Shown: piece by piece, positions 1 to 6,270 of the stretch
How positions within the stretch are numbered: the first letter of the stretch is position 1
Layout: every line of letters begins with the position of its first letter
NCBI GenBank assembly: GCA_900554495.1
Contig: USHR01000029.1
Span: 1 to 14,650, forward strand
Direction: 5' to 3'
Source of the DNA: an uncultured Collinsella sp.
GTDB taxonomy: Bacteria > Actinomycetota > Coriobacteriia > Coriobacteriales > Coriobacteriaceae
Length of the DNA stretch: 14,650 nucleotides
Translations under genes and position numbers: made by a program
The notes under the pieces: model-generated
Databases searched by the model: none
What the model saw: the letters and a program-made list of their open reading frames with translations, nothing else
What the model was told of the DNA's origin: nothing

Positions 1-307
1 CGTACAGGCGGTCGATGGCGGCCTTCTCCTGCGCAGTGATATCAAACCAGTAGATAGGCGAAGCGAAGACAACCATATCGGCGCCTTTCAGTGTCTCGAC
101 CACACCGGCCATGTCGTCCTTCTGCACGCAGGCCCCCTCATGGGCAAAGCAGTACTGACACCCCAGGCAACCAGCAATCTTCTTGCCGGCAACGCGGATG
201 ACCTCGACCGTATGGCCGGCCTCGCGCGCGGTCTCGGCAAACGCCTCGACCATGGTGTCGGTATTAGCGCCCTTGCGCGGGCTACCACTCAATACAACGA
301 TATTCAT
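1..307 (-). CDS. Flavodoxin-fold FMN reductase, iron-sulfur-flavoprotein-like (partial)
   Basis: This is the N-terminal 102 codons of an NAD(P)H-dependent FMN reductase-like flavoprotein; the rest lies beyond the left edge. The ATG at 307 follows a GGGAGA ribosome site. Residues 1-15 form a beta strand and the FMN phosphate loop (SGSPRKGANT, residues 7-16). Cysteines at 47, 50, 53 and 60 give C-x2-C-x2-C-x6-C followed by a KDDM motif, the compact cysteine pattern of iron-sulfur flavoproteins. SPIYWFDIT (83-91) is the conserved strand and loop that contacts the flavin. By family it would reduce quinones, metals or other electron acceptors in the cytoplasm. Whether a [4Fe-4S] cluster is really bound cannot be told, because many relatives keep these cysteines without a proven cluster. 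It is transcribed divergently from the LPxTG gene. Confidence 0.85.
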   Translation of the reverse strand, partial: MNIVVLSGSPRKGANTDTMVEAFAETAREAGHTVEVIRVAGKKIAGCLGCQYCFAHEGACVQKDDMAGVVETLKGADMVVFASPIYWFDITAQEKAAIDRLY

Positions 308-628
308 AAGAATCTCCCTTCTTCATGCCGCAGGCGCGCGGCACACATTTCGTTGTAACCAAAACAGATAGAGCTATTCAGTCGTCTGTAGATCGCATCT
401 CTCGTTCGTGTTCTCTAGACACAATCTCATTGCCTGATAACTCCTCGACCGCCTTGATTCTCTCTTCGAGAATTGAACAGCAAATCGTTGCTCACAAAGT
501 ATCGACTGTGGGAAAATTAGCTTGAGCTTTCTCCCTGCTCGCGTAAGCGTTCGCGTGAAAGAGCCTAGCCGCATCGGCCAGGCGCAATATAGATCCGCGG
601 AAACCGGCCTACGAACAAGGAGCGTCTT
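308..628. other. Divergent intergenic region, no gene seen
   Basis: This 321-base stretch separates the flavoprotein start (307, minus) from the LPxTG gene start (629, plus). No reading frame here has both a ribosome site and protein-like sequence. It must hold both promoters, but no convincing -35/-10 pair was found; a TATAGA at 588-593 is a possible -10 for the plus-strand gene. Two small dyads are visible: ATTCTC/GAGAAT (about 458-474) and AGCAA-ATCG-TTGCT (479-492). Either could be an operator or chance. Confidence 0.4.
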
Positions 629-1546
629 ATGTATGGACAGCATGCGCCACAAACCCAGAACGATCGAACCAGCTCGTTTATCCGCAGCGTCAAGCGTCAT
701 GCGGGCGTTAGGGTAGTCGCCTTCGGAGCGATTATTCTTGTGTCAGGGCAGCTCTTGCTACCCGGTTCGGCACAAGCGGCCGAAACGCCCGAACCCGATA
801 CTGCAACGCCCATTACCCGCAGCGAAGCCAACACGGACGGCAACTTCACAGCTACCACCGTTGTCGACCATAACTATGACCTGGAGCTCCCTCCTGCCTT
901 CATGTTGGTCCAGAATGAGGCGTTTGTATACGATTTCCCCGACAAACCCGAGGACTTCATCTACGGGCTTAACGACACCGTCCATCTCTTCAAGATCGAC
1001 ACCGATACCGAAGGCCTTATAAAAACCGAGAACCCCAAAGAGGCCAGCGTCTCTATTGCCCTGACCATGATCGACAATCACGTTAGAGCAACCGCAGTCT
1101 TTACAGGCGGCTACGCCGACGACCAAATCCCTTACAGGCTGAACCTCATCAGCTCAACCCACCTTGGCACACACGTTGACCGCGACTTCGACAGCGGGCA
1201 GGGGATTATGCACGAGACGCGGCACGATTACTACATCCGCTACGTCTTCGACAGCGACGTGCACTTGATTGCAACCGATACGAGCGGTTCCAAACCCGAT
1301 CCAAGTGTTAAACCGAGCCCAGAGGTCAAACCCGAACCGGAAACCAAGCCCGAGCCCACACCGCAGCCCAAGGCAGAAAAGCCCGCGGCAAATCCCGTTT
1401 CCACTAAGGCAGTAGCGGCGGTTAAACCAGCCGGGACCACCCTACCCGCGACGGGCGACAACAGTGCGATGGCTGTCGCCCTGAGTGTTGCCGGTGGCGC
1501 AGTTGCAGCAGTTGGTATTTCCGCAACAAGGCGTCGCAACCGCTAA
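629..1546 (+). CDS. LPxTG sortase-anchored surface protein
   Basis: A 305-residue secreted protein attached to the cell wall. The ATG follows AAGGAG at 617-622 with six bases between. Residues 1-50 form a long signal peptide: a basic stretch (K22-R28), a hydrophobic core (29-46) and a likely signal peptidase site after AQA at 50. Residues about 51-220 are a folded exterior region rich in Asp, Thr and Tyr that I do not recognise. Residues 221-256 are a Pro/Lys/Glu wall-spanning linker of KPEP-type units. LPATGD (272-277) is the sortase signal, followed by an Ala/Val/Gly membrane segment and a basic RRRNR end. By family knowledge sortase A would cut between Thr and Gly and join the Thr to peptidoglycan. 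No sortase or pilin partner is in the window, so the role of the exterior domain (adhesin or binding protein) is unknown. Confidence 0.9.
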   Translation: MYGQHAPQTQNDRTSSFIRSVKRHAGVRVVAFGAIILVSGQLLLPGSAQAAETPEPDTATPITRSEANTDGNFTATTVVDHNYDLELPPAFMLVQNEAFVYDFPDKPEDFIYGLNDTVHLFKIDTDTEGLIKTENPKEASVSIALTMIDNHVRATAVFTGGYADDQIPYRLNLISSTHLGTHVDRDFDSGQGIMHETRHDYYIRYVFDSDVHLIATDTSGSKPDPSVKPSPEVKPEPETKPEPTPQPKAEKPAANPVSTKAVAAVKPAGTTLPATGDNSAMAVALSVAGGAVAAVGISATRRRNR

Positions 1547-1788
1547 CTAAAACATATACGCCATTCACACAGGCAAACAACCAAGCTCCAACGAAAACGG
1601 TCCACTCATCCGACTGTGCCGCACTCCAGTAGTTCGCAGAGGATATCAAGGAGGTGGCCCAGGCTTCCCTTGTCGCCCTCGAGCTGTGCGACAGGCAGAT
1701 CAGGTTTGGGAAGTAGAACGGCCCTTGCGCGAGGCGTGGATCCGGCAAGTTTGACTTTTATTCCCAAGGCCAAGCAGAGCTGGAGGTT

Positions 1789-2062
1789 TTATTGGCGGCC
1801 TTTGCGGGCGGCGCGGGTTTTGGCGAGGATGTAAGCAGCGGGGTCGTCTTTGAACCAAGGGTAACGGTGCACGCCGGAGACCATGTGGCGGTGGAGGCAG
1901 CCGCCCATGCACATGGGCAGAATGTGGTACACGGATGATTGGGCGTCCGCAGGCTGAGTGAAGCCATAACAACACTTCGCGCATCGAGCAGTTTGAGCCA
2001 GCGTGCGCATGTCGGCGCCATACCGGGAAGGGAGGGCCTTCTTGTGGGGCGGACGACCCCAT
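1789..2062 (-). pseudogene. Small Cys-rich hypothetical protein, frameshifted just after the start
   Basis: The ATG at 2062 has an excellent AAGGAG site six bases upstream, but the frame it opens gives poor, proline/arginine-rich sequence. Removing one G from the G4 run right after the start (plus-strand C4 at 2057-2060) joins this ATG to a protein-like frame that ends at 1789. The restored product would be 90 residues: MGRPPHKKALPSRYGAD, then a region with CAKCC, then MCMGGC, a YPWF motif and a basic KTRAARKGRQ tail. The cysteine pairs look like a small zinc-knuckle or ribbon. I do not recognise the family. The change may be a real inactivating indel, a sequencing error, or slippage at the short G run. 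The stretch 1547-1788 between this gene and the LPxTG gene shows nothing coding that I can defend. Confidence 0.5.
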
Positions 2063-2068
2063 TGCAGT

Positions 2069-2074
2069 CTCCTT
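2069..2074 (-). promoter_or_regulatory. Ribosome binding site fixing the start of the frameshifted gene
   Basis: On the minus strand this reads AAGGAG, six bases before the ATG at 2062. It matters because it identifies 2062 as the true start even though the protein-like frame begins one base out of register. Confidence 0.6.
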
Positions 2075-2108
2075 CCGCTTTATAACTACGGAATCGACGG
2101 CAGCCGCA

Positions 2109-2141
2109 GGAGAATCGCTATCGTACTCGTAGCGGCTCTCC
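2109..2141 (-). terminator. Hairpin downstream of the HxlR gene
   Basis: GGAGA-(AT)-CGCTA pairs with TAGCG-(GC)-TCTCC around a nine-base loop: two 5-bp stems with a 2x2 internal mismatch. It lies between the HxlR stop (2164) and the next minus-strand gene (2062). There is no U run on either side, so it may be a weak terminator or an mRNA 3' end structure. Confidence 0.35.
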
Positions 2142-2163
2142 GCCCCCCTAAGCAGCCTGTCCG

Positions 2164-2490
2164 CTACGAAACGACCGTCTTGTAATAGGCGCCGAAGTCT
2201 GCGAGCGAGTCCATGATGGGCATCATCTGGCGGCCGAGCTCGGTAAGGCCATACTCAGCGCGGGGAGGATTCTCGCCATAGTCATGGCGAAAGACCAGCC
2301 CATCATCCTCCATCTGCCGCAGGCTGTCGGTAAGCACCTTCTGAGAGATCCCCTCAAGGTTGCGGCGCAACTCGTTGAAACGCCAAGGGCGTACGCGCAA
2401 GTTACGGATAATGAGCAGTTTCCACTTTCCGCCAATGAGCGCTACCGCCGTTGCGACCGGACACTCCGGAAGCTCCTCTTTCGCCATCAT
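2164..2490 (-). CDS. HxlR-family winged-helix regulator (redox-sensing type)
   Basis: A 108-residue HxlR (DUF24) regulator, the normal length for the family. I start it at the ATG at 2490, with AAGGAGG at 2502-2508; an open frame extends further upstream but that part is not HxlR-like and crosses the promoter region. The CPV motif near the N-terminus (Cys10) and GGKWK (20-24) are family hallmarks. Residues 36-62 form the HTH, including GISQKVLTDSLRQME, and 64-82 the wing, including the common RAEYGLTELG segment. In relatives such as YodB and HypR the N-terminal cysteine senses quinones, diamide or hypochlorite. It is divergent from the cupin gene with a perfect inverted repeat between them, so it probably controls that gene and itself. 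The thiol-sensing role is inferred from Cys10. Confidence 0.92.
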   Translation of the reverse strand: MMAKEELPECPVATAVALIGGKWKLLIIRNLRVRPWRFNELRRNLEGISQKVLTDSLRQMEDDGLVFRHDYGENPPRAEYGLTELGRQMMPIMDSLADFGAYYKTVVS

Positions 2491-2530
2491 GGGAGACCCA
2501 ACCTCCTTGACCGTACCGGTTTCACAAAAA

Positions 2531-2558
2531 AGTACGCAGTTACAAATATGTGCGTACT
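2531..2558. promoter_or_regulatory. Likely HxlR operator (inverted repeat)
   Basis: AGTACGCA (2531-2538) and TGCGTACT (2551-2558) form a perfect 8-bp inverted repeat with a 12-base AT-rich centre. It lies between the divergent HxlR and cupin genes. HxlR dimers bind dyads of the AGTA...TACT kind, which fits. It is the strongest repeat in this intergenic region. Confidence 0.6.
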
Positions 2559-2563
2559 CGTAT

Positions 2564-2591
2564 TTGCATGCGCCTTCGCGTTGAATATAAC
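2564..2591 (+). promoter_or_regulatory. Possible promoter of the cupin gene
   Basis: TTGCAT (2564-2569), 16 bases, then TATAAC (2586-2591). The -10 is close to consensus and the -35 is weak. It starts six bases after the inverted repeat, so a bound regulator would be placed to block or recruit polymerase. Confidence 0.35.
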
Positions 2592-2641
2592 TCGCGCAGG
2601 AGATGCCTGCAAGGAAAATCAACCCAAAGAGAGGAACCATT

Positions 2642-2995
2642 ATGGCTAATTATGCAAAGACCCACATCGGAAATGAGAGCCGTGTCGAGCTGCACGAGGT
2701 GCTCGGGCTTACCGGGGCAGAGGTGAGTGTCAACAATCTTCCCGCCGGCGCTGGCGTTCCGTTCGTCCATGCACACAAGGAAAACGAGGAGATCTATGGC
2801 GTGCTCGAAGGCGCCGGCTCAGTCACGATCGACGGTGAGGATATCGAGCTTGCAGCCGGCGACTGGCTGCGCATTTCCCCCGTCGCACACCGCCAGTTCC
2901 GTGCCGCGTCCGACTCGGGCATCACATACGTCTGTATCCAGGTCAAGCAGGGATCCCTTGATGCCTTCACGGCCGACGACGCTATCATGTTCTAA
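2642..2995 (+). CDS. Small single-domain cupin protein
   Basis: A 117-residue single-cupin protein. The ATG at 2642 follows AGAGG with a seven-base gap; an earlier in-frame ATG at 2603 has its AGGAG directly abutting it and adds a non-cupin extension. Motif 1 is HAH-x3-EE-x6-G (His43, His45, Glu49/50, Gly57); motif 2 runs from GDWLRI (73-78) to PVAHRQF, with Pro80 and His83. These supply the metal ligands, so a bound metal is likely. Small cupins beside HxlR regulators are commonly quinone- or thiol-stress proteins, but the substrate here is unknown. Its stop codon interlocks with that of the convergent TetR gene (shared bases 2992-2995). Confidence 0.9.
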   Translation: MANYAKTHIGNESRVELHEVLGLTGAEVSVNNLPAGAGVPFVHAHKENEEIYGVLEGAGSVTIDGEDIELAAGDWLRISPVAHRQFRAASDSGITYVCIQVKQGSLDAFTADDAIMF

Positions 2996-3549
2996 TTCAC
3001 GATCGGTGTGCAAGGGGCCGATACCGCCCGCATGCCCCCTTCGGAATAGGCGCTGAGCAGCTCCTGGGCGTGGGCGAACTCGGGCCCTCGCCTCCAACCG
3101 AGCAGACGGTTGACCGCGAGATTTCCCTGGACGTTGTGGACGAAGAGCAGATAGGCGTCCTCGCGCGAAAGCCCGGTCTTCTCCATGATAGAGGGGACCA
3201 TCTGCTCAGCGCCGCGCTCGACGACGCGCTGCGCCACCCGGGCGTACGCATCGTCATCCGAGTAGAGCAGATAATAGTCATCGTTTGCCGGCGGGCGCTG
3301 GCAGAGGGCCCCCGCCTCCGTTCCCTCGAGTGGGGGCGCCGCCGCCAGGGCCTCATCGATAAGCGCGTCGAGCAGCGCGAACTTGTCCTCGTAGTGCAAA
3401 TAGAACGTGCCGCGGTTGATATCGGCGCGGCGGCAGATATCCGCCACCGTCATCTTCGCGAAGCCGACCTCGGCCAGCAGCGCAAAGAACGCCTCCCGTA
3501 TGACCGAGAGCGTATAGCGTCGGCGACGATCGATCTTCCCCGATTCCAT
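2992..3549 (-). CDS. TetR-family transcriptional regulator
   Basis: A 185-residue TetR regulator. I start it at the ATG at 3549 behind GGAGG, four bases away; a TTG start nine codons further out is possible but has no such site. The N-terminal HTH covers about residues 12-60 and has the typical TVADICRRADINRGTFYLHY core (33-52). Residues 60-185 are the helical ligand/dimer domain, whose ligand cannot be predicted. The gene is divergent from the three sirtuin genes across 143 bases, which makes them its most likely target. That intergenic space holds a long inverted repeat and a direct repeat. Its 3' end overlaps the convergent cupin gene by four bases. Confidence 0.92.
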   Translation of the reverse strand: MESGKIDRRRRYTLSVIREAFFALLAEVGFAKMTVADICRRADINRGTFYLHYEDKFALLDALIDEALAAAPPLEGTEAGALCQRPPANDDYYLLYSDDDAYARVAQRVVERGAEQMVPSIMEKTGLSREDAYLLFVHNVQGNLAVNRLLGWRRGPEFAHAQELLSAYSEGGMRAVSAPCTPIVN

Positions 3550-3614
3550 GGCCCCTCCAATTGCAGCGCTCAACAATATCCAGAAGCCGCTCGTTTATCG
3601 ACAGCAGCTCGAAA

Positions 3615-3692
3615 CTGTTCATTGCTCTGACGCAAATCAACATTGATACTTTTTATAGACACCTGTTCATTGTAGTTGAAAGAGAGTATCAA
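3615..3692. promoter_or_regulatory. Candidate TetR operator/promoter region of the sirtuin operon
   Basis: TTGATACT (3643-3650) and AGTATCAA (3685-3692) form a perfect 8-bp inverted repeat 34 bases apart. The right arm ends directly at the proposed GTG start. CTGTTCATTG occurs twice as a direct repeat (3615-3624 and 3663-3672), 48 bases apart. TTGATA in either arm resembles a -35 box (5 of 6), and on the minus strand TATAAA near 3650-3655 could be the TetR -10. Which element TetR binds cannot be decided by eye. Confidence 0.45.
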
Positions 3693-4658
3693 GTGACTCT
3701 ATACGAGCGGCTCGTTATCGAACTCACCAACCAATCGTTTTCCCATCAGGCCGCCTACCGCACCGGCGGCACGCCCTATGAGCTGAGTGCCCGCGAGCCC
3801 GAGCCCTACGACCAGCAAATCGAAACGTTTGCCCGCATGATCGATGAAGCCGATTGCGTGCTTGTAGGCGGGGCCTCCGGACTCTCCGCGGCGGGCGGCG
3901 GCGACTTCTACTACGAGGACAACGCGACCTATCGCAGGCATTTCGGCAAATTCGCCGAGCGCTACGGTTTCAGGGGCGCTTTTGAAGGGTCGTCCTACCG
4001 CTGGCCCACCGCCGAGGCGCGCTGGGGATACCTCGCCACCTTCCTCGACACTACGCTCAACGCCCCGCTGCGCAAGCCCTACAAGGACCTCGACGCCATT
4101 CTCGCCGAGAAGGATTTCTTCGTACTCACCACCAACCAGGACACGCAGTTCATGAAAATCTACCCCTGGGAGAAGGTGGCAGAGATCCAAGGCGACCACC
4201 GCTTCTTCCAGTGCTCCCGTTGCTGTACCGACGAGGTATGGGACGCCATCGAGCCGGTCTCCCGAATGGTAGAGGCCATGGGAGACGGCCTTGAGGTTCC
4301 GACAGAACTCGTGCCACGCTGCCCGCACTGCGGGGCAGAGGCGTTCCCTTGGGTTCGCGGCTACGGCAACTTCCTGCAGGGCGAGCTCTACGAGGAGCAG
4401 TACCGCAAGGTGTCCGACTGGCTCGACGCGCACGCGCGGCAGAGGATCCTTTTCCTCGAGCTGGGCGTGGGCCGCATGACGCCCGCGTTTATCCAGGAGC
4501 CGTTCTGGGACCTCACGGCGCAGTTGCCGCAGGCTAGCTACATCGCCGTAAACAACAAGACGCAGTTTCTCCCCCGCGCGATCGATGATCGGGGCCTCGC
4601 CGTTCGCGCCGACATCGCCGACGTACTCGCCGACGTGCGCAAGACGCTGGGGAGGTAG
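3693..4658 (+). CDS. Class M (SirTM-like) Sir2 protein, first of three
   Basis: A Sir2-fold NAD-binding protein of 321 residues if started at GTG 3693. I prefer this GTG because the upstream ATG at 3561 lies 12 bases from the divergent TetR start, leaving no promoter space, and the added 44 residues are not Sir2-like; the site before the GTG (AAAGAGAG) is weak, so the start is uncertain. Motifs: a GGASGLSAAGG NAD loop (59-69); TTNQDTQ (146-152); EIQG with Gln166 where deacetylase sirtuins have the catalytic His; zinc cysteines C174/C178 and C210/C213; LELGVGRMTP (255-264). The His-to-Gln change, the C-x3-C / CPHC ribbon and the LELGVG block match class M sirtuins, shown in Staphylococcus and Streptococcus to be protein ADP-ribosyltransferases. 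The next gene starts three bases after its stop. Confidence 0.88.
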   Translation: MTLYERLVIELTNQSFSHQAAYRTGGTPYELSAREPEPYDQQIETFARMIDEADCVLVGGASGLSAAGGGDFYYEDNATYRRHFGKFAERYGFRGAFEGSSYRWPTAEARWGYLATFLDTTLNAPLRKPYKDLDAILAEKDFFVLTTNQDTQFMKIYPWEKVAEIQGDHRFFQCSRCCTDEVWDAIEPVSRMVEAMGDGLEVPTELVPRCPHCGAEAFPWVRGYGNFLQGELYEEQYRKVSDWLDAHARQRILFLELGVGRMTPAFIQEPFWDLTAQLPQASYIAVNNKTQFLPRAIDDRGLAVRADIADVLADVRKTLGR

Positions 4659-4661
4659 TGC

Positions 4662-5360
4662 ATGGAGACGGCGAAAGCAGTTCGCATAGGCAGGGCGCTT
4701 TCCGAGGCGGACCTTGTCATCATCGGCGCCAGCAACGGGCTCGACATGGCGGAGGGGCTCAATCTCTTCTGCGCCGACGCCCATTTCCGAGAGGCGTACG
4801 GGGACCTCGCCCAGGCCGACGGCATCGGCTGCATACTGCAGGGGCTCGCCTCTCCAGATGCAAACGTACGACGCCGATGGGCCGAGCGGTTCCATCAAAA
4901 GGAGTATGTCGAGTATGAGCCCAGCCCGCTCATGAATAGGCTGCGGCATCTTACGGAGCACGCTGACACCTTCGTGATCACGTGCAATATCGACGGACAC
5001 TTCGCACGCGCAGGGTTCAACGAGAACAGTGTGCTCGAAACGGAGGGGAGCATACGCACGTCGATTGACGAACGGCGTCTCGCCCATCCAGATACCCTCG
5101 CCATGGCACAGCTCGAAGAGCTCGCACGCCTTGTGCAAGTCCATCACAATGGCAGGGTTGTCATTCTCGAGCTTGGCGTGGGGCTGCGCAACGGCATCAT
5201 AAAGCGCATGCTCGCTCAGGTCGCGAACGACAGCGAGCACGCCACCTACATCGTGTTCAACTACAGCCAGGCCATAGCGCCCGATGCATCGTGCGAGACG
5301 ATTCTCGTTGACGGCGATATGACCCCGGCTTTCGAGGAGATCGCCCAATGCCGTCTCTAG
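4662..5360 (+). CDS. Degenerate Sir2-fold paralogue lacking the zinc ribbon, second of three
   Basis: A 232-residue protein with a GGGGAGG site inside the end of the previous gene. It aligns by eye with both neighbours in the Rossmann parts: IIGASNGLDMAEG (20-32) for the NAD loop, ITCNID (106-111) for TTNxD, and LELGVGLRNG (169-178) for LELGVG. The zinc ribbon is gone: the stretch between TCNID and LELGVG is about 55 residues with no cysteine, against about 100 with four zinc cysteines in the neighbours. The position of the catalytic His/Gln reads ETEG, so Glu128 takes it. The NAD loop also lacks the second Ala-Gly pair. It is probably a partner or regulatory pseudoenzyme, or a protein with altered NAD chemistry. 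The overlap with the next gene (13 bases) suggests coupled translation. Confidence 0.78.
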   Translation: METAKAVRIGRALSEADLVIIGASNGLDMAEGLNLFCADAHFREAYGDLAQADGIGCILQGLASPDANVRRRWAERFHQKEYVEYEPSPLMNRLRHLTEHADTFVITCNIDGHFARAGFNENSVLETEGSIRTSIDERRLAHPDTLAMAQLEELARLVQVHHNGRVVILELGVGLRNGIIKRMLAQVANDSEHATYIVFNYSQAIAPDASCETILVDGDMTPAFEEIAQCRL

Positions 5361-6196
5361 AGAGGGAAGCGCGTAGGCTTCGAAGCCTTATCGACGATGC
5401 CGACGCCATCGTCGTTGGCATCGGCTCGGGCATGTCGAGCGCCGCCGGGTTCAACCATTACAACCGCGCGGGCATGACGCGCGCAGGAATGGCGGACTGG
5501 CAGCAAGCCTTTGGCTTCAAGAGCCTTTTCGACGGCTTCTACCACCTCTACCCCAGCCTCGAGCAGCAATGGGCCTATTACGCGCGATACATCGACTTCA
5601 TGCTACGCGAGCCGGCCTCGCAGCCCTATCTCGACCTACGGTCCCTCATCGACCATAAGGACTACTTCATCCTGAGCACCAATGTGGACACCCAGGTCGA
5701 GAAGACGTTTCCCGCCGAGAGAGCCTGTAACTATCAGGGAAGCTTCGCATACCTTCAATGCAAGCAGCCATGCTGCGACGAGCTCTTCGACGCGAGTCCC
5801 TACGTCGAGCGTATGCTCACGGGCATGGCGGGGTTCGAGGTCCGCAGCGAAGATGTTCCCCGATGCCCGCACTGTGGCTGGCAGCTTATACCGTGGGTGC
5901 GCGACGACACGTTTCTGCAGGGTGTGGCATGGCGCGAGGGCCTCGAACGATATGAGCGCTTCGTGCGCGAGCGCGGTAGTAGCCGCGTGCTGTTGTTGGA
6001 GCTCGGCGTGGGCGAGATGACCCCTGGCATCATCACGCTCCCGTTCTGGAGCATGACCTCAAAGCTGCCGGATGCGCACCTGTTGAGCGTAAACATCTCG
6101 GGCGGCTCGGCACCACTGCAGCTCGGAAGTAAGGCGGAGGCGATCCAAGCCGACTTGCGCACCCTGCTCTCGGCGGCGCGGGCAGGCGACGAGTAA
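5348..6196 (+). CDS. Class M (SirTM-like) Sir2 protein, third of three
   Basis: A 282-residue Sir2-fold protein. The ATG at 5348 lies inside the end of the previous gene with GAGGAG shortly upstream. It is a complete class M layout: GIGSGMSSAAG NAD loop (24-34), STNVD (110-114), NYQG with Gln130 in place of the catalytic His, zinc ligands C138/C142 and C173/C176, and LELGVGEMTPG (217-227) with the following PFW block. By analogy with SirTM it should transfer ADP-ribose from NAD to a protein, with little deacylase activity. It has no long N-terminal arm, unlike the first paralogue. No macrodomain, GcvH-L or lipoate ligase gene follows; the next genes are convergent. A GCGAGG/CCTCGC dyad at 6201-6230 follows the stop but lacks a U tract. 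Confidence 0.92.
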   Translation: MPSLEREARRLRSLIDDADAIVVGIGSGMSSAAGFNHYNRAGMTRAGMADWQQAFGFKSLFDGFYHLYPSLEQQWAYYARYIDFMLREPASQPYLDLRSLIDHKDYFILSTNVDTQVEKTFPAERACNYQGSFAYLQCKQPCCDELFDASPYVERMLTGMAGFEVRSEDVPRCPHCGWQLIPWVRDDTFLQGVAWREGLERYERFVRERGSSRVLLLELGVGEMTPGIITLPFWSMTSKLPDAHLLSVNISGGSAPLQLGSKAEAIQADLRTLLSAARAGDE

Positions 6197-6270
6197 CGCG
6201 GCGAGGCGTCTTACCGCAAACCGTCCTCGCTAAATGCATGACCGTTAATAAGTAAAAAGCAAGGTTCGTC

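Noticed and set aside
1633..1716. 27-codon helical-looking stretch on the plus strand (AEDIKEVAQASLVALELCD) ending in TAG
   Set aside because: It could be the tail of a lost gene, but there is no start, no family match, and it is too short to defend.
2491..2640. 50-codon N-terminal extension of the HxlR protein
   Set aside because: It crosses the inverted repeat and promoter region, and HxlR proteins begin just before the CPV motif; a good ribosome site supports 2490.
3561..3692. Upstream ATG start for the first sirtuin gene
   Set aside because: It would begin 12 bases from the divergent TetR start, leave no promoter, and add 44 residues unlike the family.
3699..5348. A 549-codon open frame on the minus strand across the first two sirtuin genes
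   Set aside because: It is antisense to two well-supported Sir2 genes, has no ribosome site, and its composition is that of the complement of GC-rich codons.
6201..6230. GCGAGG/CCTCGC dyad after the third sirtuin
   Set aside because: Six base pairs with an 18-base loop and no U run; not enough to call a terminator.
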